Assembly (NCBI GenBank): GCA_016748015.1 | Contig: JAAOMT010000096.1 | Coordinates: forward strand, 242,039-306,038 | DNA from: Geosiphon pyriformis | Lineage: Eukaryota > Glomeromycota > Glomeromycetes > Archaeosporales > Geosiphonaceae | Length of the DNA stretch: 64,000 nucleotides | Reading direction: 5' to 3' | Shown: positions 13,431-23,899 of the stretch, piece by piece | Numbering within the stretch: position 1 is the first letter of the stretch | Layout of the letters: each line of letters begins with the position of its first letter | Notes under the pieces: generated by a model | What the model was told of the DNA's origin: nothing | Databases searched by the model: none | The model's input: the letters and a program-made list of their open reading frames with translations, nothing else | Translations under genes and position numbers: made by a program

Positions 13431-16400
13431 GAATTAAAAATAGCTTACTCTTACAGCAAATTGAAGTCAAATGTTTTATATAAATTGAAATTAACGCAAA
13501 TTATAATTATTTATGTAATATAAACCAGAAAGTTATTGATAATTTTTCAAAATAAAACAAAATCACATACTTCAATTACAAATAATAATTTTATCAACAT
13601 AAATAATATTAAAAAGCATTTATATATTGCAAAAATAGTCCTCAAATAAGAAAATAATTTTTTGAAATACATTTTATATTGTAAATGCCAAAAATTCCAG
13701 CAATTTACTTAGAGTAATTAAAAGGCATTTTGGAAAAAAACTCGTTTAGTCCCAAATACAAAAGAATATATTAACTTTTGTGAACTTTGTTAAAAAATAT
13801 TTTGTAATTCATAAAAGTTAAAAAATAGCTTGATGAAGTTTAAATTAATTTAATTAGACTTTTACTTATTACAACCAAAAATATTTGTCATACTGTATAA
13901 ATTATTTTACAAATAAACAAAATTACAGCTATTCAAACAACAAATAATTATTTGCAACAGATTTTATTATTTACAAACAAATAAACTTGTAAATTATTAA
14001 ACTAAAATTTTGAGCCAAAATATTATAAGCATTTAAACACTAAAACAAAATACAACCAAAATTATATTATTTGACTTAGCATCCAAAAAAAAACAATATT
14101 AACAGTCAATTTTTTAGTGAAAATTATTCAATTCAGCCTATTATCAAAAAAAAACTAATAAAAAACATATATCTTTTATAGTACTTTAAAAAAAATGACA
14201 AATTACTACTTTTTACATTAAAAGTTTCTAAGCTTAGCAAAAAAATTTTAATAATTTGTTTTTAATTACCGACAATTTTAAAATAGAAAAATAAAATGAA
14301 AAATTTAAACCAAAATAAAATCAAATATTTTTTATATACCAAGTTTTAAACTTAATAATAAAACTGAATAAAAAAATAGCACATAATAATAATTTCACAG
14401 AAAAAACAATTTAAATTTTTTATGTTTCAAATTAATATATACCTTTAATTAAGTTTTAAAAACATTTTACAAGACTTAAAACCAAAATTTTTTAAAAAAT
14501 CTTCAAGTATTAATACTTAAGTAATTTAATTTAGAAAATTTTCAAGTTAAAAAATGTTTTTTTAACAAATAATTTGAGAATTTTTTATTTTTATAAAAAT
14601 TAATAACTTTAAAGTTAATTAACAAATATGTTAAACAAATTTATTTTTGATTTTTCTGGCTTTAAAATTAATGTTTTTATAAAATTAAATTATTATACTT
14701 TAATATAAAGTATAATATCATTGAAATATTGTTAAATAAATTGAAATCAGTTGGCCTTATAAAAGTTTATCTAAAAATTATAATTATTAAGAACTTTTAA
14801 AAAACTTATAAAGAAATCAGTAATTTTTAAAAATATTGTTATTGATATAAATTTGAAACACAATATTAATTTTAATTTTTATACTATAGGTTTTTTATTT
14901 AGAAATTTTTATTTTATAATCAAATATTCAATTTTATAAATGTATAATTTTTTATGTTAAAAAATAAATAAAACCTTTGCAATTTATAAATAGATTATAT
15001 TTAAAAAAATTACATTTAATTTAAAGTTAAAATTCTACCTATAATAATAATAACAATTGTTTGTATCTTAGTTTTTTAACATGCAATTGTTTTAAACTGC
15101 TTATACAAACGTCCACATATTTGATTAAGTTTATTGTTAATTTATTTTCACCCAGATCCCGAATTGTGCATCACATGGCTTAACTTCTTTTGGCCGTTCT
15201 TTGTGGCATAGGCCAGAAAAACTGTCATACATTGTCAATTATGAAGATAATTCTATTAAGTTGCAATCTATATTTTTTCAGTTCAAAAATGTTTAGAGCA
15301 GATCTAGAAGCATTAGAAATGGCTATAAAGATGAATTTAATTTTCTAGTTAGTTTTTATCGAAATTTAGTACAGTGAAAAGTAGTTGAATGACATCAGAT
15401 TCTTATGCGCAAAACAAAATTAAGAAATATGCGAACATATAGTTTTGGGCTCAAATTGTCAAAAAAAATATGGAAAAAATTGAAAACCAAATACTTTTAA
15501 AGACGCTTATCATGATAATTAATAAGATGATCACTCGCAAAATTTTCAAATATTCTGTCCAAATAATAATGACTAGTTTTCATTCCAAAAAATGTAACAA
15601 ATTAATTAAGGTTTTGGTTTGAAGTCAAGAAAATTCCAAAATTTATTAGAAATAGATATGAAAGTCAATGGTTTTGATAACTAATACATGTAATAAGCTT
15701 AATTAGATTACCTTACAACACTATTAAATACTAACTGGAAATTCTTTCATTGTAAAAAGAAAATATTTAAACAAATTCTTTAAAAGTGAAAAGTTCTTAG
15801 CAATATTAATTTTCACATAACTATTAGTTATTTATAATCCCAAACTCCAAATATTGTTGTTTTTTATCCAAAGTAAATTCTAAAAAAGAGCCTAAATGAA
15901 TCACAAAAATACCAGAGATAAATACGATAAAGACTTTTGGATTATTTCAGGTATCGCCATTTTAGATTTTTGAAAGACCACCATTTGCTTGCCTTTCTTG
16001 AATCATCTATACAGCTATCGCGATTTCAAATTTTTACTTCTTAAATATTTTCAAAAAGTGCTGTTAATAGAATTGAAGCCAACTCTCTATTTTACGAGAA
16101 AGTATAATAGCTTATAAAAATCGGTTAAAATTGTACCACGAAAAAACACATGTAACCATAACTTCCACAGTTTAATTGTTTTTCGTATGAAAAGTAGAAA
16201 TTATACGCCAAAAAAAAGTCATCTAGCATAGCTCCTTTTTATTGGTGGTTCCATAACCCCAATTGAAGATACTATTAGAATGCTTTTTAACAGCTGTACT
16301 CACACTAATCTAATCTTAAAATTCAATTTTCAAACAGATGTTTTGTCTCTTGCAGAAAACTAAAAACGAATAGTATTATAATATTAAGAAATTAGTTTTT

Positions 16401-16621
16401 ATATCAACTGAGACTGAACCGTTGACGCAAAAACAGCTACAGGATTTATTAATTTTAACTTATAACTACTCAAAACTAAACTTTTTAAAAGTACAGATCT
16501 ATTTTTTGCAAAAAACATCTTAAAGCAAAATAGAAAACTTATTTTTTGAAAAGTATTCTGTTAAAAATCTTTATTTAAGTGTAATTGTTGAAATTTTTAT
16601 CACAATCATTTAAGGATATGA

Positions 16622-16770
16622 AGGAAGCCCGTCGTCTTCAAGGGTTTCCACTCTAGAAGATTCACGGGGTTGAATTATTTGTTTCTTGGACAATGTTTTT
16701 TATATGCCCTTGTTTAATGGCCTCAGCTATCTTTTGCAATTTAATCGAGCCTCAATCGATTCTTCGTGCT
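16622..16770 (-). pseudogene. decayed coding remnant, unidentified
   Basis: On the minus strand, one frame gives SIKLQKIAEAIKQGHIKN followed by IVQETNNSTP, then a stop. An adjacent frame continues with ESSRVETLEDDGLPSYP and a TAA. Together they look like one protein tail interrupted by a frameshift and stops. The segment has higher GC than its surroundings. It lies downstream of, and on the same strand as, the broken gene at 17014-17408, so both could derive from one locus. I do not recognise the family. Confidence 0.3.
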
Positions 16771-17013
16771 ACATTTTCATTTGATTAATTTAAAATAATC
16801 ACTGGACCTATAACATTTATTAAGCAATGAGATATCTGAATTTAGAAAAAACTTTGCGTAAGATTAATATTTTATCCTCTTAATACAATGTAAAATAGTC
16901 TCTATTTTGGTCTCTAATGTTAAATGCAAAATTTTAAGCTAGAAAAAGATAAAAAGGGTTTTGGGAGTTAAGATTATCCTCAGTTATATTTATCATTATA
17001 AGGAGGTCAATTC

Positions 17014-17408
17014 TCAGACTGTACCAGAAATAAAATTTCTTAATTGAGCTAAGTTTTGTATTGAATTTAAAAGATCCCGCTCTATGCTTGCAATTTGTTG
17101 TAAAAGGTCTTTTTGATAGTATATTTGCCTTTGCTGTACCATTTGAGCTGAAGGATCGATAAATCTAGTATTCAAACCTTGCTGAATATATTGTACTTCC
17201 ATATTTTGCGGAGTAGATGACCGGTTAAATGAGTTCCTGATAGTTCTGGAGGTGCCGATGAAACATTAACTGCATGATGTTGACTTATATGATTCAAGCC
17301 GTTATAATTGAAGTTTTCATAACCGGTTTCAAGGGAAATATCCTGAATATTAGAAACAACACTAGGATTGTGAGATGAGGAGTTATCAAGTGAATAAGAT
17401 GGATTCAT
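17014..17408 (-). pseudogene. Gln-rich coiled-coil protein, probably frameshifted
   Basis: Two minus-strand frames join near 17215-17235. The first begins at ATG 17408 (Ser/Asn-rich, SLDNSSSHNPSVVSNIQDIS, then APPELSGTHLTGHLL). The second is open from before 17230 (SSTPQNMEVQYIQQ) and runs to a stop at 17014 through FIDPSAQMVQQRQIYYQKDL and a predicted coiled-coil (LLQQIASIERDLLNSIQNLA). No intron of realistic size fits between them, so a one- or two-base indel is the simplest reading, giving an ancestral product of about 130 residues. An acceptor-like CAG about 25 bases upstream of the ATG leaves open that this is the last exon of a larger gene. In Glomeromycotina such Ser/Asn- and Gln-rich tails occur in transcription-factor-like proteins, but no DNA-binding domain is visible here. 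Confidence 0.5.
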
Positions 17409-17419
17409 TTTTATAATCA

Positions 17420-18950
17420 GTATTACTGATTTGTGCTATACAAATCTGTGCAATTAAAAACCTATAAGAGTAAAAAAATTGATCTCAAAATTCAATCTAA
17501 AATATGTGTCTACAGTATATGGTTTCTTTAAATTCATATTAATTAAAATAAAATATAAAATAATTTTTTTTTCAATATCCTAAATTGATATCAATAATTT
17601 CTGCAAAATAACAGCTGTTTTAATAATTTTGATGAACTATTTGAAAAAAATTTGCAAATCCAAAAAATATTTGATTATTTTTAACATTGATAAAATAAAA
17701 TAGCGTTGATTTTTTTGAATTTATTTTAATAATATCAGCTATAATAATATATTTATTTGCTTTTAATCAAATTATATTGAAAAAGTTTTTTTGATCTTTT
17801 AAAAATACTAAAATATTATCCAAAAGAATAACTTCAAATTAGTTTAAATATATTGAAAATTTTACTTATAAGTTACGAAAATAACATATTAAAAAGGTAA
17901 TAATAACTGATGTTGATTGGATTTGAAAGTTATTAATAAAATAAATTATAGGTATAGCTATTAATAATTTAAAAAATTATATTAGACATTATAATATATA
18001 GAAAATAATAGTAATAATTAATTAAATAATATTAATGCAAACATAACAAATAAATATTATATATTTGATATTAATTCTATTTTATTAATACAATAATATT
18101 CATAAAAATAACATTTAAAATTTAATAGAAAGCTTTTTACATGTTTTATTAAACTATTATTTATTTATTATAAAACATACATATATTTTATAATAAATGT
18201 TCTTTATATACTTTTTACATATAATCAGCTATTTAAAATAACTTGAAAAGTAAACAACTTGTTATTAATTAATGAACAAAAAATAATATTTTTCAAAATC
18301 AACTTTATTCACTTCAAATGATTACAATTAAGTAAACAAAACATAAATAATAAATACTTTATCACAATTAAACGAACTCAAATCAATATTATTGTTAAAG
18401 CAATATAATTTAACTGTTGAGCAAAATTCAATATTTATTTATTATGCATTATTTATTTAAACCAAAGTCGAAAATCAACAAGACTGTTACAGATTAAAGT
18501 AACAAGTTAATATATAGCAATTTAAATATGTAAGCAATTAAATTAATGTAATCAGTTTCAAAATTGCAGTTGTTAATTTATTCAAAAATATCAGAAAGTA
18601 AAAAAATAATATAGCTGTTATAATTTTATGCTTCAATAACAGATTTTAATTATTTTTGTTATTTATCAAAAATTACAAAAGCAAAAATTTGTAAGTGCTA
18701 ACCAAAAAGTTTAAGAATAACTAGATAATAAAATACATTAATCATTTTAAAGATCAAATTTTTTTGATGCTCTCCAATTTAAATTTTTAAAATAGTTAAC
18801 ACTAAAACTATTATACAAAAAAGGAATTACATATAGACTTTATCAAAAGAAAAGTCTTTCAAACAATACTTGACTGAATCTCAAGAAAAAACAATCTATT
18901 TGCCCCCTTTATGCATAAATTTACTGGACAATCCCCTTTTTTTAACATTT
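17420..18950. other. AT-rich intergenic stretch
   Basis: No coding signal seen. Composition is close to pure A and T with stops in every frame. Confidence 0.6.
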
Positions 18951-18989
18951 AACTGGTTTCAGTTGCGCGTGCGTGCGCTGTTACTTCTA

Positions 18990-19420
18990 GCTCATTAAAC
19001 TAATTCGTCGAGTACAGGTAACTAAACGCAATTTTATAAATCAGCTTGAAATGGTAAACAAGTAAGACCTCCAAGTGGCCTAAAGTAGAAAGCAACAAAA
19101 CAAAACTGAGGGGATCTCATCCTCGGCTAGAATCTCTTGATTGTCCTCATAACTAGGTGGGCAAGAAACAGTAAAGAAGGAAAGACGTATTAATCAGTGG
19201 AGCGGTCCGGTTGGCGAATAATGGCTTTTGGGAATTGAAGTTCTGAACAGATCATGAGATCGAGTTAAGTGAGGAACTCGTCAAGACCTTTACTGTAAAA
19301 GGACGTCTTTGACAGAATAAGAGTATCAGGTCATCATTAGTTGGGCCAACTGGTTTGCATCAACAGTGCCGTTGCCTGTACTATCCATGAGTTGCGAGTC
19401 CATAAAATTTTTGCAAATTT
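18990..19420 (+). pseudogene. decayed coding island, unidentified
   Basis: GC rises abruptly here relative to both flanks. One plus-strand frame reads through peptides such as GSHPRLESLDCPHN, RRKDVLISGAVRLANNGFWE, TDHEIELSEELVKTFTVKG and SSLVGPTGLHQQ, separated by single TAG, TAA and TGA codons. Each stop is one C-to-T (or G-to-A) step from a sense codon. The continuity of frame and composition argues for a dead gene or transposon ORF. I cannot name the family. Confidence 0.35.
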
Positions 19421-19741
19421 TATTGTAGAACGAGTGTTGTCTTTAAATCAATTTTAGGGTTAAGATTGCAAATTAGAAGATTCTAGAATTCTTTATTATC
19501 CTATTCTGATGAATATTACTTGAGGAAGTGTGGAACAGGAAGTGATAGCTGTTTCCCTTTTCATAAAACGCATGATAGCTACATTTTAATTTAAAGCGCA
19601 ATTTTCCAGATGATGGTTTCAAATTAAATTAAAAACATAAACATTTTTTGAGAGCACATTTGGATAAATGATCAAAAAAGTTAAATAAACTTGCTAAAAA
19701 TTTTTCTTTGATTTAAAATACAAATTAGCTGATATTGAATT

Positions 19742-20137
19742 TCAATTGCCAAAGCCAAAGACCCACCAAGGATTCCACCACCAAGGGACACAATAAGCTT
19801 TAGCACAACTCCAGCAGGTTTTCGGTTTAACCACACATTTCTTATTTTTCTTTTGACAATACAAAGTTTGCCACCAACTACAGTATGGTGATACCCAAGG
19901 GCACAAAGTGCATTGCGGCCAATAGCTGCTGCTCGCTTGTATATTTTTATTTGAATTTCCATTCACGCTTTCATCTGCTTGACCTATATTTTCTGGTAAT
20001 GGAGTCTCATCCAATGGTACAAGAACATTGTCAGGGTTTGGAGGGCCTTGAGCTGTAACCATGGTCACGGTGTTGACAACGATTAAAGCCAAAAGGAAAA
20101 TAGCCACAAAAAATAAATTCAAAGTTTTTTTGTTCAT
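19742..20137 (-). CDS. small secreted Cys/Trp-rich protein
   Basis: Single-exon 131-aa protein starting at ATG 20137. Residues 1-29 form a strong signal peptide (basic MNKK, then a long hydrophobic core), with likely cleavage at VTA/QG. The next 40 residues are Pro/Asn/acid-rich and probably a spacer. The C-terminal 60 residues hold eight cysteines, in pairs and singles (CTLC, PYC, LYC, KKC, KTCWSC, AYC), and ten tryptophans, ending in VPWWWNPWWVFGFGN. The even Cys number fits disulfides in an extracellular protein. I do not recognise a domain. Size, secretion and Cys content match candidate symbiotic effectors or cell-wall proteins of these fungi, but that is inference. A TATA box lies about 90 bases upstream. 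The gene is intact and isolated, without neighbours within 1 kb. Confidence 0.75.
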   Translation of the reverse strand: MNKKTLNLFFVAIFLLALIVVNTVTMVTAQGPPNPDNVLVPLDETPLPENIGQADESVNGNSNKNIQASSSYWPQCTLCPWVSPYCSWWQTLYCQKKNKKCVVKPKTCWSCAKAYCVPWWWNPWWVFGFGN

Positions 20138-20227
20138 TTCTGAAAGATTGTTTGAAACTAACAGTTTAAATTTTTTTACTTTGGTTCTGTTTTCAAGAAT
20201 GATTTGAAATTTGATGGATTGAAGGGT

Positions 20228-20236
20228 TTTTATATA
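20228..20236 (-). promoter_or_regulatory. TATA box of the secreted-protein gene
   Basis: TATATAAAA on the minus strand, about 90 bases upstream of the start codon at 20137, in a stretch that is not otherwise a pure AT run (flanked by TCGC and CCC). The spacing suits a fungal TATA element. Confidence 0.45.
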
Positions 20237-20239
20237 GCG

Positions 20240-21840
20240 AATTTAGAAATATAAAAGATAAAAATTTTATTGTTGTGAGTATTAAAATCAACTAAAAGAT
20301 AGGCTACATTTGGCGTAAATTTCATTGTCGTTAAATTTTGTAAACTATGAAAATTAAAAAATTTAGAATAGGTTATCGAGTTTTTAAGTAAACCTCAACT
20401 TCCTAGTAGGAGTATAAAAAAATAGAATTGGTTTAAAATTTCTAAAACCAATAGAGATTTATGATGGTAAAATTTTTAAAATTTTCGCAATGAGAGTTTA
20501 ATGGCTTCTAAAAATAAAATTGTTCCCCATTCCCATTTTCACAAAAGGAAATTTTGATTGAAAACCTCGATCATTGTTGTGGGAAACCCACATGAACAAT
20601 TTTAGATTTTGAAGAATTAGTCTATCATAATTTCCTTTCAAATAAAAACAATCTGTTTGATAATATTTGCATTATTAATTTGACTCTTCTTTTAAGGTTT
20701 AGCCTAAATTTGGTTAGTATAGTTGCTTGACTGTTTGCATATATATATATATATATATATTATTATTATAAGGCTACATTTTGGCTAATTTATAGAAAAC
20801 TTGCTTTTTTCGGAAATCAAAGAGTGAAATATAATTTTAGAATTATATTAAAGTCAAAATTTTCCTTAAAATATGACCTTTACAAATTAATAGTTGCCAC
20901 TCCGAATGAAATTTGGTTATTTTTTTCATAGAAACATCTGCAAGATTTATTTGTGAATATTTGCTCAAAGAAAAATGCCGCATATGAATTTACGCCAGAG
21001 AATGTGATATTTGATATTATAAGATGCAAATCAATTTTTTGGTCACTTGCAGGTTTTTTTCATGATTCTAAATTATTTTTAGAATCTAAAAGATGCCTTT
21101 CAATTATGTCTGTGAAAAATTGCTGTAAAATTTGTCTTAAAACTTCCATAATTTGTTGTCATGATTGAAAATTTTAATTTACGTCCCACGAATTCGTACA
21201 TAGGCCAACAGTGTTTATGAAAATTTATATGTTAAATTAATTCTTTTAAAAACTTTCAATATGATTAACCTTTCGTCAAAGAAAGTCGCTTTCAAAATAA
21301 CATTTTTTTTAAAATTCAAGTTTTAAAATTTTTAAGATCAAATTTAAAGCAAAAATTTTATATTGTAATGAATTTACCTTGAATAATTGGTTTAAATTGT
21401 TCTTTACAACTTCCTGCAAAATAACTTTCCACGCGACCATAAAATGCTCTACTTTCCTATTGACTATAACTTACAAAATTTTGATAGGATTTAGGTTGGG
21501 ACAGTGGAATGGCTGAGAAAGTTTTCTTGAAAGAATTTTCGAGTTTACAACAGATATGCTTGACCAATTGTTGCCTAAAATCTTATCTCACCTTTGTTAC
21601 ATAGTTCAAATAAATTTTATCTAGACTTTCATTACATATTTTTTATATACATTTAAATTATTGAAATAAATTTTAAGATTTCTATTTTTAATTATTTTTA
21701 ATTATTTTCAATTATTTTCAATTATTTTCAATTATTTTTTGTAAGTTTATTTAGGCTGTTATTAAAGGATATAAATAATTATTAAATTTGATCTTATGTT
21801 AAAAATCAAGTTACCTAATGCACTCAAACTCCTGTAAAAT
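20240..21840. other. intergenic, no supported gene
   Basis: Mixed AT-rich DNA. An open frame of 71 codons at 20953-21168 starts at a non-ATG codon and has no family resemblance. It includes an (AT)n run at 20739-20761. Confidence 0.5.
21691..21740. repeat. 10-bp tandem repeat
   Basis: Five adjacent copies of ATTATTTT(T/C)A, the last slightly diverged. It is a short minisatellite in non-coding DNA. Confidence 0.85.
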
Positions 21841-21879
21841 CAAAGGTAAAGTCGTTAAGTACTCTTGACTCAATGTTCA

Positions 21880-22420
21880 CCCGCAATATCACCGAAATCG
21901 CTTAAGTAACTGGTGTTTTCTTCGCTCCTATCAACGCTATGTCGCCCTACTTTTCAATAGCAAATTTCTCCAGGTTGAGAAAATCGTTCACGAAAATCAT
22001 TTCGTTACTGCAGCGAGAATCAAAGCGTTCAAAGAAATGCATACAGGTTTAAAGTTGGCAAATAAACTGCTTAAAATAAGCTTTCATTGTAAGTCTATCT
22101 AAGCATGTCACTCACCTCCAAGCAAGACCTCCATGTCGTGTTTTGCCATGGCCATAATGTAGTTATCATTGAAAATTTTTAGGCTGTTTCGAAGCATAAT
22201 GTGGAGAAAAAAGTAAAAGAAATGGTAGAAAAAAATGGTCTCTAGAGGTTTTTATTGAGAGTAAAAAAGAATGGGCAAATCATCCAGAGGAGTGATATTT
22301 ATTAATATTGATAACATGCTTGCACATATTCAGGCTTGTGTAAATCCAGAAGGAGGCCATACTAAACATTAGTTTCTATATATATCATAGCATTGGTATT
22401 AAAATATTTTGAATGATAAG
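21880..22420 (+). pseudogene. decayed coding island, unidentified
   Basis: A GC-higher stretch in which one plus-strand frame reads RSYQRYVALLFNSKFLQVEK, IVHENHFVTAARIKAFKEMH and TGLKLANKLLKISFHC, and further on GVIFINIDNMLAHIQACVNP with EGGHTKH. Stops and probable frameshifts intervene (a neighbouring frame has VEKKVKEMVEKNGL). This looks like an old ORF of at least 150 codons that no longer codes. I do not recognise the family. Confidence 0.35.
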
Positions 22421-22487
22421 TTTTTCTGGGTTTGTATTTAAAAAAATTGTGTAATCCAAAAGAGTTGTTCTCCATTACTTCCCGCCA

Positions 22488-23082
22488 GGGCTGTATTTGA
22501 AGTATTTTGGGCTAAATTTTCAAAAGAAACCGTCTTTTGAGAACAAGTTAAGTTTCCTAGGGAAAAACAGCTTATGTGATCATATTTTGTGGTATTTATA
22601 TGATCGCTTATGATGTTTATTTAAATGTCTATTTTTTTCACCATAATTTCTAGTGTTTTTAAAACTTTTATGATTATAGGTTTAACCTTATTGAAAAGAA
22701 AAAATGCTGTTGATTAATTATCTCCTTTGAGTTTTTTTTGAAAAGATTTTAAAAGTTAGCAATTAGATTTTATTATTATTTACAAAAAAATACAATTCAT
22801 AAAGCATTGTTAACCCATAAGTTGTATCTAAATAAAATTGCTTTCTTACTTAAAATTTTCTAACTCTGTTTTTGGTAAGAATATTTTTGATTTTTTCGTT
22901 TTATTGTAAGTTTTAAGAAATAAAAAAGTTTATTTTCAAAATTAAATATCTCCAATAATAACAAAATAATATTCAGCAATTTTAAAATTATTAGAAAAAC
23001 GATCTACCAAAGGGCAAAAAGGGTCATTGAAAATTTAATGAATTGGTAAACTTCATGACCAAAGCTAAACTATAAATACAGC
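22488..23082. repeat. possible degenerate inverted-repeat element
   Basis: GGCTGTATTT near 22491 (as CAGGGCTGTATTT) is matched in inverted orientation by AAATACAGCC near 23073-23082. A short second block of similarity lies just inside (AAGTATTTTGGG against TAGTTTAGCTTTGG). The interior of about 590 bp has no ORF. The perfect core is only 10 bp and no target-site duplication is clear, so this is tentative. Confidence 0.2.
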
Positions 23083-23265
23083 CAAAAATTTCTTTCCTGA
23101 AAGATGGTGGTTGCATTCTTTAAATTTGGATATTTTCGTGATTCGGTTATCATTTTGGTCTAAATTCTATGTTTAAATTACCTTCATTTATTTATTGCAT
23201 CAAGATATGACCATTTGAAGACAACAGATTCGATATTATCTTAATAAAAAGATTTCATCGAGCTT

Positions 23266-23403
23266 TCACGAAAAAGCAATTGAAAACAATTGTACTAAGA
23301 GACATTACAGGAGTTGTCAAGCCAAGTGGATCACTTGAATAGACTGGATTTGCTTTGAATATGCAAATTTCTGGAGAAGTAACTGGAAAACTGATCATAG
23401 GTC
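23266..23403 (+). pseudogene. possible ABCG-type transporter fragment (decayed)
   Basis: One plus-strand frame reads KKQLKTIVLRDITGVVKPSG, then a TAG, then ALNMQISGEVTGKLIIGRK. The order 'L+DITGVVKPG ... ISGEVTGKL.I.G' resembles the start of the nucleotide-binding domain of ABCG/WHITE-type transporters. The Walker A segment that should lie between the two pieces is missing. It ends in a donor-like GTAAGT. If the resemblance is real, this is a broken exon; the match is short and from memory of the family pattern only. Confidence 0.25.
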
Positions 23404-23580
23404 GTAAGTAATATTCTTTGCTTGTTAATTTCAATTAATAGTTCTAGTTACTTAATTGAATTTGATAATAGTGTTACAGTTTAAAATTTCCTTTTTCTTT
23501 AACATAGTATTTTATTTTTAAATTATATTAATCCTTTATTAGCAATTGATATCACATATTTTAGCCACATATTTGTAGAA

Positions 23581-23685
23581 TTAGTCATTAACTTGATTAT
23601 TGACCTAATCCTTGACTTGTTTATTGACTGAATTGTTGACCTGATTATTGACCAAACTGTTGATTTAATCATTAACTTGGTCAAC
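23581..23685. repeat. 12-bp minisatellite with a four-codon periodicity
   Basis: About 8.75 tandem, diverged copies of a 12-bp unit of the form TTGATTATTGAC. Because the unit is a multiple of three, one frame reads as a tetrapeptide repeat (LIID, LILD, LFID, LIID, LIIN) with one TGA. It borders AT-rich DNA and is not in an open gene. Confidence 0.75.
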
Positions 23686-23899
23686 CATCCTTTTTAAAAG
23701 ATATATAAACAAGACTCGCTACCATTTGAATATCACCAATTCAATTTACTTTTTTATCTTTCTCATATTTGTTTTCCTTTTTGATCTGGTATCTTTGGAT
23801 AAAAGATTACAATTCCTTTCTCTTAATTTCTATTTATTGTTAGTTTAATAAGAAGTATTCTTGAATAAACAACTGATACCTGTTATTGAGTTTTAAGAG

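Larger units (their letters stand above)
5830..16600. other. long gene-free tract, very AT-rich from about 7.9 to 15.1 kb
   Basis: I see no supportable gene in about 10.8 kb. Stops are dense in all frames and open frames of 60-75 codons have only Lys/Asn/Ile/Phe-type composition. Within it, 8.0-15.1 kb is almost entirely A and T. The segments 5.8-7.9 and 15.1-16.6 kb are less extreme but without recognisable coding sequence. Confidence 0.6.

Noticed and set aside
20953-21168. 71-codon plus-strand frame
   Set aside because: Starts at a non-ATG codon, low complexity, no homologue that I recognise.
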